Part shown: in pieces, positions 1-9,647 of the stretch | Layout: each line of letters opens with the position of its first letter | Position numbering within the stretch: position 1 is the first letter of the stretch | Source of the DNA: Pseudoalteromonas shioyasakiensis | GTDB taxonomy: Bacteria > Pseudomonadota > Gammaproteobacteria > Enterobacterales > Alteromonadaceae | Assembly (NCBI RefSeq): GCF_024518675.1 | Contig: NZ_JANIGL010000009.1 | Span: 62,001-126,000 of the forward strand | Direction: 5' to 3' | Length of the DNA stretch: 64,000 bases | Translations under genes and position numbers: made by a program | Notes under the pieces: model-generated | Database searches by the model: none | What the model was told of the DNA's origin: nothing | What the model saw: only the letters and a program-made list of their open reading frames with translations

Positions 1-669
1 AGGGCCTGTTTCACCTGCAATTAAATCGTTAATATAATTTTGCATAGCAGGTTGCCAATGGCGTTGGTTTGATGCATTTATAGCGTATTCATTGGTATCT
101 TCAGGCACTTTGGCAAAATCTTCAGTTAATAAAAAGGTGCCGTGAGTTTTATCTAAAGTGAAAAAGCGAGTGCCTTTACCTGTGGTTAAAGCGAGAACCG
201 TTGACGGACCGTAAAGTACATAGCCCGCTGCAACTTGGTTTTTACCTGGTTGCATAAAGATGCTTTGATCTGCTGGGTCTGAACCTTCAGGCGCTTTCAT
301 TATCGAAAAAATAGTGCCCACTAACGAATTGATATCGGTATTGGATGAACCATCGAGTGGATCAAAGGCAACGATGTAGTTTGCATCCGGGTTACCAGCC
401 ACCGTGTAGTCTTCTTCTTCTGAGGCTATGGCTTTAACGTAACCTGATTCCAGTAATATGTCTTTTAGTAGCTGGTTGGTTAATACATCAAGTTTCTTTT
501 GTGTTTCACCTTGAATGTTTTCGTCAAGAGTTGAACCAAGTGCACCTGAGAGTGCACCTTGACCGACACGGAATGAAATTTCTTTACATGCCGCTAAAAC
601 TGTTCTGATCAACGAAATTAAATCTCTTGGGCAACCGTCTTCAAGTAATACAGGGGGTAGTCTACGCAT
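1..669 (-). CDS. fbp: Fructose-1,6-bisphosphatase class 1 (C-terminus cut off by window edge)
   Basis: Reading the minus strand from the ATG at 669 gives 223 residues open to base 1, so the C-terminal third lies outside the window. The protein begins MRRLPPVLLEDGCPRDL. It carries the acidic SEEE stretch at residues 83-86 and the metal-binding motif DPLDGSSN at 103-110, both diagnostic of class 1 FBPase. The enzyme hydrolyses fructose-1,6-bisphosphate to fructose-6-phosphate in the cytoplasm, the committed step of gluconeogenesis. That fits an organism that also carries acs and grows on amino acids or acetate. The gene is divergent from the metalloprotease at 832, with a 162-bp shared upstream region. 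Confidence 0.95.
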   Translation of the reverse strand, partial: MRRLPPVLLEDGCPRDLISLIRTVLAACKEISFRVGQGALSGALGSTLDENIQGETQKKLDVLTNQLLKDILLESGYVKAIASEEEDYTVAGNPDANYIVAFDPLDGSSNTDINSLVGTIFSIMKAPEGSDPADQSIFMQPGKNQVAAGYVLYGPSTVLALTTGKGTRFFTLDKTHGTFLLTEDFAKVPEDTNEYAINASNQRHWQPAMQNYINDLIAGETGP

Positions 670-831
670 TCTATTTTCCTGATAACGTTAAGGGCCATGA
701 TAATCATAGGGTGAGAGGGATCATCAAAGCTAGCGCTGAATTTCGTCTTAAATAGCTGTATTTTAAAGTGGATACATTATACTGGAATCACCTTTAAACT
801 TATTTAAAACGCGAATAACAAAGATAAGATT

Positions 832-3261
832 ATGCAAAAAAAACCACTGATACGTTACATACTCTTTACTGTGTTGCTAACTATGATAACCCAAGCGCAC
901 GCAGCAATTAAGTCTATAAATGATTTTACTGCACAAATGAATCATTTTCCTGGCTATTTTTCATTCTTTTACGATACACAAAGCGGCAAAGTGTATTTAG
1001 AAGTAGATAAATTAGAGCAGCAATTTTTACTGCAACAAAGCTTACCTTATGGTGTCGGCTCTAATGATATAGGCCTTGATCGTGGTCAATTAGGTAACAC
1101 GCATTTAGTTCAGTTTGAACGCTTTGGTGACAAAGTGATGTTGCGAGCTATTAATACCTATTATCGTGCAAATACCACCAACAAAGCGGAACAAAAAAGT
1201 ATTAAAGAAGCTTTTGCTTCTAGTATTTTGGCTGGCTTTAAGGTGGTAGCGCAAAGTTCATCGGCAGTATTAATTGATTACACGCCATATTTATTAAGTG
1301 ATGTGCATGGTGTTAGCCGTAAGCTAGCCGCTCGTAAGCAAGGCAGTTTTAGTTTGGATGAAAACCGCAGTGCTGTATTTATGCCACGCTCAAAAGCATT
1401 TATGAAAAATACTGAGCTTGAAGCGGTGCTTACCTTCAAAGGTAGCAAGCCGGGGCAATATATTCGCCAAGTCAGTGCCGACCCATATGCGCTAACGGTA
1501 CATATGCACCACTCGTTAATTGAATTACCCGATGATAATTACACACCACGTGTGTTTCATCCACAATCAGGCTATTGGAGCATCGAGCACAAAGATTATG
1601 CTGCGCCGTTAAATGAATCTATGTTAGTGCGTTATATTCCACGCCATCGTCTTGCGAAAAAAGATCCTTCTTTACCTATTAGTGAGCCGGTTGAGCCAAT
1701 TATTTATTACTTAGATCCCGGTGTACCAGAGCCCGTTAAAACGGCTTTATTAGAAGGTGGTAAGTGGTGGAATGATGCTTTTGCAGCGGCTGGCTATAAA
1801 AATGCCTTTATCGTGAAAGTATTACCAGATAACGCAGATCCTATGGATATCCGTTATAACGTCATTCAGTGGGTGCATCGTGCTACGCGTGGTTGGTCGT
1901 ATGGCAGCTCAGTAATCGATCCTCGTACAGGTGAAATTTTGAAAGGCCATGTTACCTTGGGATCACTACGTGTACGCCAAGATATTTTAATCGCTGAGGC
2001 ACTTGCAGCTCCTTATTTAAAGGGCAATGAAGTTGCTAAAACGCTGCAAGCAATGGCGCTTGATCGCATTCGTCAGTTAAGTGCACATGAGATAGGTCAT
2101 ACTTTAGGTATTGCGCATAACTTCTCTGCATCGGTGGCTGATAGAGCTTCGGTGATGGATTATCCGCATCCACTGCTCAGCTTTAACGATAAGGGGGAGC
2201 TTGATGTGAGTCGTGGTTATGCTCATGGCATGGGGCAGTGGGATACGCAAGTTATCAAGTATGGTTATAGTGACTTTACAGGTTTTGATGAAAGTGAAGA
2301 GCTTGCAACTATTTTAGCTGAGAACAAAGCAACAGGGCTGGAGTTTATTTCAGACAGCGACGCTCGAGCAAAAGGCGGAGCACATCCCACTGCGCATTTA
2401 TGGGATAACGGCACTTCTCCAAGCGATGAATTGGTGCGGGTGCTTGAAGTGCGTAAACATGCATTGGCAAACTTTGGTATTAATAATATTAAAACCGGCA
2501 CTGCATTATCTCAACTAGAAGAAATGCTGGTACCTTTGTATCTATTTCACCGCTACCAAGTTGAATCAGCCGTTAAGTTAATTGCAGGCGTGGATTATGA
2601 CTATGAAGTACGCAGTGATAAAGCAGTAAAAGGCGCGCAAGTTGTTAGTAAAGAAGTGCAGCAAGCAGCGCTTACGGCAATGTTAGCTACTTTAAAAGCC
2701 AGCAACCTGAAGCTACCCGAAAGTATTTTAGCCTTGATCCCTCCTAAGGCGTATGGCGAGTCGAAAAGCCGTGAAAGCATCGTTGGGCGCACTGGGTTAA
2801 CACTCGATGCTATGGCATTACCTGAAGTCGCAGCTCAGCATAGTTTATCTCTTCTGCTGAACAGTCAAAGGTTAAACCGATTAGCGCAACAGCAAGCACG
2901 CAGTAATGCGTTTTTCAGTCTTGATGAAATGCTCGCACAAGTTTATCAGCAAGTATTTACAACGAGTAGTGAAACGCCAATGGCTGATAAAATTAACCAG
3001 CGCGTACAACTATTAACGGCTAAACAGTTTGCTGACTTAGTAGCCAGCGATAGTGTTGCTCCAGAAGTGCAAGCACAGCTGCGTTATTATCTAGTTAAGC
3101 TTAGTAAAGACTTCCAGCAAGGCTCGTTGCTTAGTAGCGTCAGCATTGGTGAAAGTGCCTTTAAGCAATACTTAGCGGAGCAGGTTAAGCTATTTTTAGC
3201 AACCGGCCAGTGGCCAGATAACTTTAAAGCGTTGCCAATACCACCAGGTTCGCCGATTTAA
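832..3261 (+). CDS. Secreted zinc-dependent metalloprotease (metzincin type, DUF5117/DUF5118-like)
   Basis: 809 residues. An N-terminal signal peptide (about residues 1-24, hydrophobic run then AHA) points to export. The zinc site HEIGHTLGIAH is at residues 419-429, the extended HExxHxxGxxH motif of metzincins, and the Met-turn SVMDY follows with Met442. The N-terminal half resembles the DUF5117/DUF5118 region that precedes this catalytic domain in a family of large bacterial zinc metalloproteases; that assignment is from memory of the family. Substrate unknown; a role in degrading external protein is plausible in a marine heterotroph. A hairpin at 3284-3307 closes the gene. Confidence 0.85.
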   Translation: MQKKPLIRYILFTVLLTMITQAHAAIKSINDFTAQMNHFPGYFSFFYDTQSGKVYLEVDKLEQQFLLQQSLPYGVGSNDIGLDRGQLGNTHLVQFERFGDKVMLRAINTYYRANTTNKAEQKSIKEAFASSILAGFKVVAQSSSAVLIDYTPYLLSDVHGVSRKLAARKQGSFSLDENRSAVFMPRSKAFMKNTELEAVLTFKGSKPGQYIRQVSADPYALTVHMHHSLIELPDDNYTPRVFHPQSGYWSIEHKDYAAPLNESMLVRYIPRHRLAKKDPSLPISEPVEPIIYYLDPGVPEPVKTALLEGGKWWNDAFAAAGYKNAFIVKVLPDNADPMDIRYNVIQWVHRATRGWSYGSSVIDPRTGEILKGHVTLGSLRVRQDILIAEALAAPYLKGNEVAKTLQAMALDRIRQLSAHEIGHTLGIAHNFSASVADRASVMDYPHPLLSFNDKGELDVSRGYAHGMGQWDTQVIKYGYSDFTGFDESEELATILAENKATGLEFISDSDARAKGGAHPTAHLWDNGTSPSDELVRVLEVRKHALANFGINNIKTGTALSQLEEMLVPLYLFHRYQVESAVKLIAGVDYDYEVRSDKAVKGAQVVSKEVQQAALTAMLATLKASNLKLPESILALIPPKAYGESKSRESIVGRTGLTLDAMALPEVAAQHSLSLLLNSQRLNRLAQQQARSNAFFSLDEMLAQVYQQVFTTSSETPMADKINQRVQLLTAKQFADLVASDSVAPEVQAQLRYYLVKLSKDFQQGSLLSSVSIGESAFKQYLAEQVKLFLATGQWPDNFKALPIPPGSPI

Positions 3262-3283
3262 AGTGGGGTATTAAACTCATATA

Positions 3284-3307
3284 AAGGGAGCGAATAAATG
3301 CTCCCTT
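3284..3307. terminator. Hairpin terminator shared by two convergent genes
   Basis: Perfect 8-bp stem AAGGGAGC / GCTCCCTT with an 8-nt loop, A-rich on the left and a T-rich tract (ATTTTTAT) on the right. It lies between the ends of the metalloprotease and the convergent MscS-type gene, so it can serve both strands. Confidence 0.7.
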
Positions 3308-3316
3308 ATTTTTATA

Positions 3317-4423
3317 TTAAATAATGTTGCTTCCCTGTTCTGGATCGCGAGATTCCTCTGCCTGCTCTCTAATTTCATCCGTATCACTGCTGATATCATC
3401 AATACTAGTGTCGTCATCTTGATGAGTTGCAGCGTCGACTCTTTTCTCTGGTTGCATTTTGAGAGCTGACTTTTCATCTATCATAGGGTAAATATCGTCG
3501 CCTTGGCTATTTACGAGCACGCGCTCTCGCGCATCATCTGGCATACTAATACCTTGTTTAGTAAAGTTATTGACTAGCTCTCGCATAAGCTGTGATGCAA
3601 CTTTTAAGACACTGTGCTGTTCGCTGTTAACCCAAAAATATATAGTGAAATTGACAGTCGCTGAGCCTAAATCGTTTATCAATACTTGCGGAGCAGGCTC
3701 GCTTAATACTGGTGCTTGTTTGTTCAATAGTGTTAAAGCGAGGCGCTGCGCTGATTTAATATCGTTATCGTAACCAATACCTAATGTAAAATGGCCTCGC
3801 ATTTTTGGGTTGGCAGTTAAGTTTTTAATAACATTTTTATATACATTTGCATTAGGTATTTGAATGTGATTACCATCAAAGTCAACCAAGGTAGTTGCAC
3901 GTGCTGTGACTTTTTTCACGACACCTAAATGCCCATTAACTTCTATGACATCATCTATTTTGAATGGTCTTTGTACACTTAAAAGCATGCTCGAAATAAA
4001 ATTCTCGGCGATGTCTCTAAATGCAAAGCCAAGTATTAAACCCAATAAACCGGTGCCGCTCATCACTGCAACAGCAAACTGAGTTAGTCCAGCTAAACGA
4101 AGAAATAAATAAATGCCAAACAAGATAATTAAAATGCTGATAAAGCGCCTAGTTACGACATGTAATAAACGACTTTCGCTGACATAGCCCAGTGGCTTTA
4201 AAAGTAAATAAGAAAGTGGGCGTGCAAGAAAGTAGCAACCAATTATCGCCAGTACACCTAATATTAATGCGGGTAGCATTTGCCCAGCGGCATGTAAAAA
4301 CTGCATTACCTGAGTGTTGATGTTTGCAATGGTAAATTGCCATGTTTGCTCTTGTGTTGGTAGGCTTTCGCTATTTGTTAAAGCATTAATCGTATGATTT
4401 ATATTATTAAATATTGTGTACAT
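3317..4423 (-). CDS. MscS-family small-conductance mechanosensitive channel
   Basis: 368 residues, ATG at 4423. Hydrophobic helices lie around residues 48-70 and 90-112, then a glycine-rich pore-lining segment (AVAVMSGTGLLGLILGFA) near 115-135. The hallmark MscS beta-domain sequence RPFKIDDVIEVNG follows directly. Such channels open under membrane tension and release solutes during hypo-osmotic shock. The last 50 or so residues are highly acidic and hydrophilic, probably a disordered cytoplasmic tail. It is shorter than MscK-type proteins and slightly longer than E. coli MscS (286 residues). Confidence 0.88.
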   Translation of the reverse strand: MYTIFNNINHTINALTNSESLPTQEQTWQFTIANINTQVMQFLHAAGQMLPALILGVLAIIGCYFLARPLSYLLLKPLGYVSESRLLHVVTRRFISILIILFGIYLFLRLAGLTQFAVAVMSGTGLLGLILGFAFRDIAENFISSMLLSVQRPFKIDDVIEVNGHLGVVKKVTARATTLVDFDGNHIQIPNANVYKNVIKNLTANPKMRGHFTLGIGYDNDIKSAQRLALTLLNKQAPVLSEPAPQVLINDLGSATVNFTIYFWVNSEQHSVLKVASQLMRELVNNFTKQGISMPDDARERVLVNSQGDDIYPMIDEKSALKMQPEKRVDAATHQDDDTSIDDISSDTDEIREQAEESRDPEQGSNII

Positions 4424-4546
4424 GGCTTCTTCCTGATGCGTTCTACGCTCTATTTAGCAATAATATAATGCAAGTAGAAGGCCATACTGACATGGCAAGC
4501 GTATTGCTTTATTTAAAGCATTAGAACGATAAATTCGAGAACTCAA

Positions 4547-5527
4547 ATGCAGCAGAATAAATATGGATTTCAATCTGATAAGCCAAGTGAAATACCTTTA
4601 TCGGGCTGGTGGAGTATTTGTAAGCGTGTTTATACCAGCCTTGCACAAGACAATTTATCCTTCGTTGCCGCGGGAGTTGCATTTTATGCGCTACTTGCTA
4701 TTTTTCCTGCAATTGCAGCGTTAGTTTCTGTTTATGCATATTTTGCATCACCGGCCGATATTTCTGACTTATTGAGTAAATTCATTACGCTATTACCACC
4801 GAGTACCAGTGAAATTGTGTTAGAGCAAGTGACGCAGGTGAGTCAAAGGTCACAAGCATCTTTAAGTTTTAGTGCATTAAGTACCTTATTATTAGCAATT
4901 TGGAGTAGTAGTAAAGGCAGCCAAGCACTCATTACAGCATGTAATATTACCTACCATGAAGATAATAAACGGCAGTTTTTTATTGCGTTACTTTTTCGTT
5001 TTGTCTTCTCAGTTGGTGCCATTACTGTTGCTGTTGCAGCGTTACTTATTATTGGTATTTTACCGATTGTTTTAAATTTAGTGGGTTTTACCGACAGCAT
5101 TGATTTGATTATTCAATTATTATCTTGGCCAATGCTTGCGTTTATTTTTAACTTTGCTTTGGCTTGCCTATACCGTTACGCCCCTCATCGAAGAGCAGCT
5201 AAATGGCGCTGGGTAACACCGGGTTCATTGTTGGCTACTGTATTGTGGATTGTTGCTTCATTAGGCTTCTCATTCTATGTTGCGCAGTTTGCCTCTTACA
5301 ATGAAACTTATGGTTCATTAGGTGGGGTGGTTATTATGTTGATGTGGTTATACCTGAGTGCATACATCATTATTTTTGGTGCTGCTTTAAACGCAGGCAT
5401 TGAGCAACAAACAATGCAAGATAGCACTAAGGGTAAAGCAAAAAAACGCGGACAGCGGGGCGCATTCGTTGCCGATGAACTAACAAGTAAGCAACGGCAA
5501 CAATACGCAGAGCATAAGCAAGAGTAA
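4547..5527 (+). CDS. YihY/BrkB-family inner-membrane protein
   Basis: 326 residues with five to six predicted membrane helices and the family signatures near the N-terminus (DNLSFVAAGVAFYALLAIFPA) and C-terminus (YGSLGGVVIMLMWLYLSAYIIIFGAALNA). Once thought to be ribonuclease BN, this family is now described only as YihY/virulence factor BrkB; its function is unsettled. The C-terminal tail is basic. The gene starts 123 bp from the divergent MscS-type gene and ends 4 bp from the convergent GGDEF-EAL gene, with no terminator between. Confidence 0.85.
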   Translation: MQQNKYGFQSDKPSEIPLSGWWSICKRVYTSLAQDNLSFVAAGVAFYALLAIFPAIAALVSVYAYFASPADISDLLSKFITLLPPSTSEIVLEQVTQVSQRSQASLSFSALSTLLLAIWSSSKGSQALITACNITYHEDNKRQFFIALLFRFVFSVGAITVAVAALLIIGILPIVLNLVGFTDSIDLIIQLLSWPMLAFIFNFALACLYRYAPHRRAAKWRWVTPGSLLATVLWIVASLGFSFYVAQFASYNETYGSLGGVVIMLMWLYLSAYIIIFGAALNAGIEQQTMQDSTKGKAKKRGQRGAFVADELTSKQRQQYAEHKQE

Positions 5528-5531
5528 TCAG

Positions 5532-8492
5532 TTACTTATGTAAAAAGGAAATAAACTCCGATTTTGGTAACGGTTTAGAAAATAAATAGCCTTGACCATA
5601 ATCGCAGCCAAGCTCAAGCAATAACTGATATTGCTCCTGAGTTTCTATGCCTTCGGCAATAACTTTTAAATTAAATTGGTGAGCCATTGTAATAATGGCC
5701 CTACATAGTGCGAGCTCTTGATTGCCAGTTTTTATATTATCGACAAAACATTTATCTATTTTTAAGTAGTCTGCATCCATCTGTTGTAAGTAAGCAAGAG
5801 AAGAATAGCCCGTGCCAAAGTCATCAAGGGCTAACTCCATACCTGAATGCTCTAATGTTTTAAGCCGCTTTTGAGTTAATGGCTCAGGGGTGATCATTAA
5901 TCCCTCTGTAATTTCTGCAACGATTGCGCTAAGCGGTAAATTTGCAGCTTTTAATAGTTCAGGCCATTGATCAATACCACTATCTAAGCAACTAAATTGT
6001 ACGGGGGATACGTTGATACTTAATTGAAAATTCTCATCCACGTGTGATCTTAATGTTTTTAGTGTATCTATTGCGGTAGTAAAAACAAATTGACCTAATG
6101 GGTTTATATATCGGGATTCTTCTGCAAGAGGAATGAATTGCACCGGGCTTATTAGGCCTTTAACCGGATGTTGCCAGCGTATAAGGGCTTCCGCTTTATG
6201 TGTTTTACCGGTATTAAGGTTAACAATCGGTTGGTAGTACAGTGCGAACTCTTGCTGCTCAATACCGTTACGGATATCTTTTAACAGCTCCATTCTTGCT
6301 TGCGCTTGTTTGCGAAGATTTACATTGAAAAACTTATAGCAGTTACGGCCACTTTGTTTTGCTTGAAACATAGCTTGATCCGCAGCTTTAAGTAATTGCT
6401 CACAATTATCGCCATCATTTGGCGCAATGGCAATGCCGATACTGGCAGCAATATAGACTTCTTCACCTTCTAATTCAAAAGAGGCTGCCATGGTATCGAG
6501 TATATCTTGGGCGACTTTTTTAATGTGCTCTTCGCTGATTAATTTTGAATGGACAATTACAAATTCATCACCACCAATACGGGCAATAAACTCAATGTCG
6601 GTAATGTTTTCCAGTAATCTTTGAGAGATGAGTTTTAATAGCTTGTCACCATAGAAGTGACCTAACGTGTCATTAATATCTTTAAAATGATCAAGATCGA
6701 GTAGCATTATAACTAATGGTTCATGGATATTTACTTTGTTATCTAAACGTTGATTCAGACGTTCTTTCAGCTCGACCCTATTAGGGAGGTTTGTTAAATG
6801 GTCAAAGTGAGTTTGATGCCAAATTAATTCATCAGCGGCTTTTTTCTCGGTAATATCCGTAAATATGGCGACTCGACGATAGGGTTGATAGTGCTCATCA
6901 TAGACAGTATCTATGGTTAGCCACTCAGTAAATAGCTCACCGTCTTTACGTCGGTTAAGCACTTCTCCCTGCCAGCGGCCTGTTTCTTCAATTGCTTGCC
7001 ACATTGTGCGGTAAAAGGCTTTTTTATGATTTCCTGAGCTCAATATTGAGATAGGCTGTCCTAATACTTCATCTTTACGATACAAGGTGAGATCACAAAA
7101 TGCAGGATTTACATCGAGTATAACTGCGTTAGGATCAGTAATAACCATGCCTTCGCTGCTATTAGCATAAACAAGCGATGCCAAATTTGAAGCATGTTCC
7201 GCTTTTTTTCTCTGGCTTATATCTTGCAGTACAACCGTATATTCGCTACTTGTTTGCTTAGCGCTAATCCTCGCTTCATATATATGTTCAGTACTTGGAC
7301 TACCTTCGACTAGCTCAAACTGAGTTGTTTCATTTTTTGTTGGCAAGTTCGTTAAGAGTTGCTTGCTTTTTTCCTCCCCGAGTAGATCACGTAAATGTAA
7401 CGTTGATTTTCCATCTAAAGGTAGAGTTAGTGCTGAGGTTTGCCCCCCTAAATTAAGCACGTCACCGTGGATATTGATACGGATATAAATATCAGGTAAA
7501 GCACTTAACAAGCCATTTAATTCATCGTGCTGACGTTTTACATGAGCCTCAGCAGCTAGGCGCGTTTGAGCCATTTGGGCAAAATGTTTATACAGGTGGT
7601 TTAGCTCATCACTATTGAGGCTGAACTGTTTTGGTAAATCACCTTTAGTAAGCTCTTGTATTGCTGTCGTCAGGCGTGCCAGAGGAGTTAGTACCACATG
7701 CTTTAATTGGATTCGAGCAAATATGCATAGAATCACAATCATCAGAATAAACGCAATTAAGGTATTGATGAACAGTTGGTTTGCTTTACTTATGGGGACA
7801 TTAAAAGGGATAGCGACATATACATTAAGCGTATTGTTGATGTTATCTTGAACTATTTGCTGTGTGTGAATTACATAACTTTTATTATCAAAATCAATAA
7901 TATTACTCACTGTAGCTGCAGTATCACTAAAACCAAATTGAGTAATATTTTTGCCAAACATGTCAATATCATGAGTTGAGTTGGCAACAATACGATTATG
8001 GTTATCTGTGATAATTGCTATTGCCCCTGCAGGTAAGGGAAAGTTGGCAAGCTTTTGACTCCACCAGTCTAATGTGATGACGGTTACGACAGCGCCATAA
8101 GGTACTTGTTGCGCATCGAGTAATGGGTAGGCAAAATTAACAGTGTGTGTGCCTAAACTTCGGTCTTTTTGAAAAAAACCGATTGCAAAGCTGTGGGTTT
8201 TAAGAGCATTTATATAGTATTGACGGTCTGAAATATTGATATCTTTGTTCATTCCACTTAATAAACATTGAGGTTCGCCCTGTAAATTGATTATGCCAAT
8301 ATTTGCAATTTCTGGGTTCAGCGAGCTAATTTCAGATAAATAGTCTGGACAGCCAAGTTGTAGTGGTGAAGAAAATGCATCTAACTTAGCAAGCTCAATA
8401 GTAAAATGTTCAATTTCATCGAGTAAATTAGTTTGTTGCGCAGCCAGTTGCTCAGCAAGTGCCAGTGCTTGCATGCGGCTTTCTTTGAGCAC
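5532..8492 (-). CDS. Membrane sensor with PAS, GGDEF and EAL domains (cyclic-di-GMP turnover)
   Basis: 986 residues from the GTG at 8492. Order: periplasmic Cache-like sensor (about 1-230), membrane helix (about 240-260), HAMP-like segment, a weaker and a clear PAS domain (to about 560), GGDEF and EAL. The GGDEF motif is intact at residues 640-644 and the EAL motif at 768-770; DDFGTGYSSL is also present, so both cyclase and phosphodiesterase activity are possible. Odd: the frame stays open upstream to 8612 and encodes a clear first membrane helix (RLFILLSLPGIVVILFSLWY) that a Cache sensor needs, but no ATG, GTG or TTG precedes it. The real start may be ATT at 8597, with AAAGAG 7 nt upstream (1,021 residues). 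Confidence 0.9.
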   Translation of the reverse strand: MLKESRMQALALAEQLAAQQTNLLDEIEHFTIELAKLDAFSSPLQLGCPDYLSEISSLNPEIANIGIINLQGEPQCLLSGMNKDINISDRQYYINALKTHSFAIGFFQKDRSLGTHTVNFAYPLLDAQQVPYGAVVTVITLDWWSQKLANFPLPAGAIAIITDNHNRIVANSTHDIDMFGKNITQFGFSDTAATVSNIIDFDNKSYVIHTQQIVQDNINNTLNVYVAIPFNVPISKANQLFINTLIAFILMIVILCIFARIQLKHVVLTPLARLTTAIQELTKGDLPKQFSLNSDELNHLYKHFAQMAQTRLAAEAHVKRQHDELNGLLSALPDIYIRINIHGDVLNLGGQTSALTLPLDGKSTLHLRDLLGEEKSKQLLTNLPTKNETTQFELVEGSPSTEHIYEARISAKQTSSEYTVVLQDISQRKKAEHASNLASLVYANSSEGMVITDPNAVILDVNPAFCDLTLYRKDEVLGQPISILSSGNHKKAFYRTMWQAIEETGRWQGEVLNRRKDGELFTEWLTIDTVYDEHYQPYRRVAIFTDITEKKAADELIWHQTHFDHLTNLPNRVELKERLNQRLDNKVNIHEPLVIMLLDLDHFKDINDTLGHFYGDKLLKLISQRLLENITDIEFIARIGGDEFVIVHSKLISEEHIKKVAQDILDTMAASFELEGEEVYIAASIGIAIAPNDGDNCEQLLKAADQAMFQAKQSGRNCYKFFNVNLRKQAQARMELLKDIRNGIEQQEFALYYQPIVNLNTGKTHKAEALIRWQHPVKGLISPVQFIPLAEESRYINPLGQFVFTTAIDTLKTLRSHVDENFQLSINVSPVQFSCLDSGIDQWPELLKAANLPLSAIVAEITEGLMITPEPLTQKRLKTLEHSGMELALDDFGTGYSSLAYLQQMDADYLKIDKCFVDNIKTGNQELALCRAIITMAHQFNLKVIAEGIETQEQYQLLLELGCDYGQGYLFSKPLPKSEFISFLHK

Positions 8493-8661
8493 ATTTTCTT
8501 TTGCATACCAAAGGCTAAATAGTATGACGACAATACCCGGTAGGCTTAATAAGATAAATAAACGATAAAGACGTTTTTGTAATGACGATGATAAAATAAC
8601 GAAACTCTTTAATCTCTATATTTGGACCAAAATTGTAGTCAAAAAAGCACTAAAAAACCAT

Positions 8662-8709
8662 GTTTATAATAAGGTTATAGCGCTTTTGATGTAACCGAAT
8701 GTTATAAAC
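8662..8709. repeat. Nested inverted repeat upstream of the GGDEF-EAL gene
   Basis: Outer arms GTTTATAA (8662-8669) and TTATAAAC (8702-8709) enclose inner arms GGTTA and TAACC. It lies in the 315-bp stretch without a gene between 8598 and 8912, upstream of the GGDEF-EAL gene. It could be an operator or an RNA hairpin; nothing else is recognisable in this gap. Confidence 0.4.
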
Positions 8710-8912
8710 TTTGTTATGCACTAGGCTTTTCTAGCGGTGAGCTTAAATTATAGAACATTTTTATTTAAGTATAAGAGAATATTAGTAAAAATTTTACTCG
8801 TTGGGATTTTTAAATTATGGTGAGGAAAATTGAACTCGTGCTAGGAGTGATAGCTCAGAGCGCCTTAATTTCATAAGCTGTAATTAGTTTTGTGCTAGCT
8901 AATCTTAAACAG

Positions 8913-9170
8913 TCATAATAAGCGCAACAGCCATGTGAATTTACCGACAGTATTAATCACACCCGTTGATTCATTATTCGATTTTAAGGCTTGGTAACCT
9001 GCGCCTGCCGTGAAAGCACTGGCTAAACCTGCTTTAGAAATGGCAAAGCGTTTTAACCTGTATTTAAACGCTTGGTGATGTTGGCGTTTTAATTCATCTA
9101 AGGTATCCATTTCATGACTGAGATGATCAACCTTGCTTTGAGGCTTATGTATAAAATAATCAATTAACAT
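8913..9170 (-). CDS. Small hypothetical protein, third gene of a YqjD/YqjE-like operon
   Basis: 85 residues, mostly basic and helical, with a small-residue hydrophobic stretch (AGLASAFTAGAGYQAL) that could be membrane associated. It follows the YqjE-like gene by 22 bp on the same strand. By position it corresponds to yqjK of the E. coli yqjC-D-E-K operon, but I see no convincing sequence match, so the family stays unassigned. Confidence 0.6.
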   Translation of the reverse strand: MLIDYFIHKPQSKVDHLSHEMDTLDELKRQHHQAFKYRLKRFAISKAGLASAFTAGAGYQALKSNNESTGVINTVGKFTWLLRLL

Positions 9171-9192
9171 GACTTATCCTAAATACAGAGAT

Positions 9193-9642
9193 TTACTCGT
9201 CGTTAATATTGAGTAGTTGCTTGATGCTACGCGAAGTTTTATCAAAACCGATTTTACTACTTATATGACCAATATTTTTCCATAACCAAGCTAAACATAG
9301 CAGTTGCATCACTATCAGTGACACTGCGGCTAGCCAAATAGAATGGCTTACAGAAAAAATAGCAAGGCCAATTGTTGCTAATAGACCGGCCCATAGTAAA
9401 ACGAGTCCGCCGGCAAAACTAACCAGTAATATGATCGTAAGAGCAAGTGAACGGGTAGATAAGCGCCATTCGGCAGCGGCAACCTGCTTACATATACCTG
9501 CTTGTTGGCGATAATCTTGATAGATTTGTTCGCCATATTGAGCAAGTTTTGCTAGGTGATCTTGCCACTGTTCTGCACCTTGCGATGCAGTCTCAGTGGC
9601 TGAATGATCATTATTGCCCGAGTTGGTAGGCTGTTTCATCAT
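9193..9642 (-). CDS. YqjE-like phage-holin-superfamily membrane protein
   Basis: 149 residues. A hydrophilic N-terminal third is followed by two closely spaced membrane helices (LALTIILLVSFAGGLVLLW and IWLAAVSLIVMQLLCLAWLW), the layout of YqjE / DUF1469 proteins (holin-X superfamily). It lies between the DUF883 gene and a small ORF on the same strand, with 5 and 22 bp between genes, matching the yqjD-yqjE order in enterobacteria. Role unknown; in E. coli the neighbouring YqjD is a membrane-anchored ribosome-binding protein of stationary phase. Confidence 0.75.
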   Translation of the reverse strand: MMKQPTNSGNNDHSATETASQGAEQWQDHLAKLAQYGEQIYQDYRQQAGICKQVAAAEWRLSTRSLALTIILLVSFAGGLVLLWAGLLATIGLAIFSVSHSIWLAAVSLIVMQLLCLAWLWKNIGHISSKIGFDKTSRSIKQLLNINDE

Positions 9643-9647
9643 TGCTA

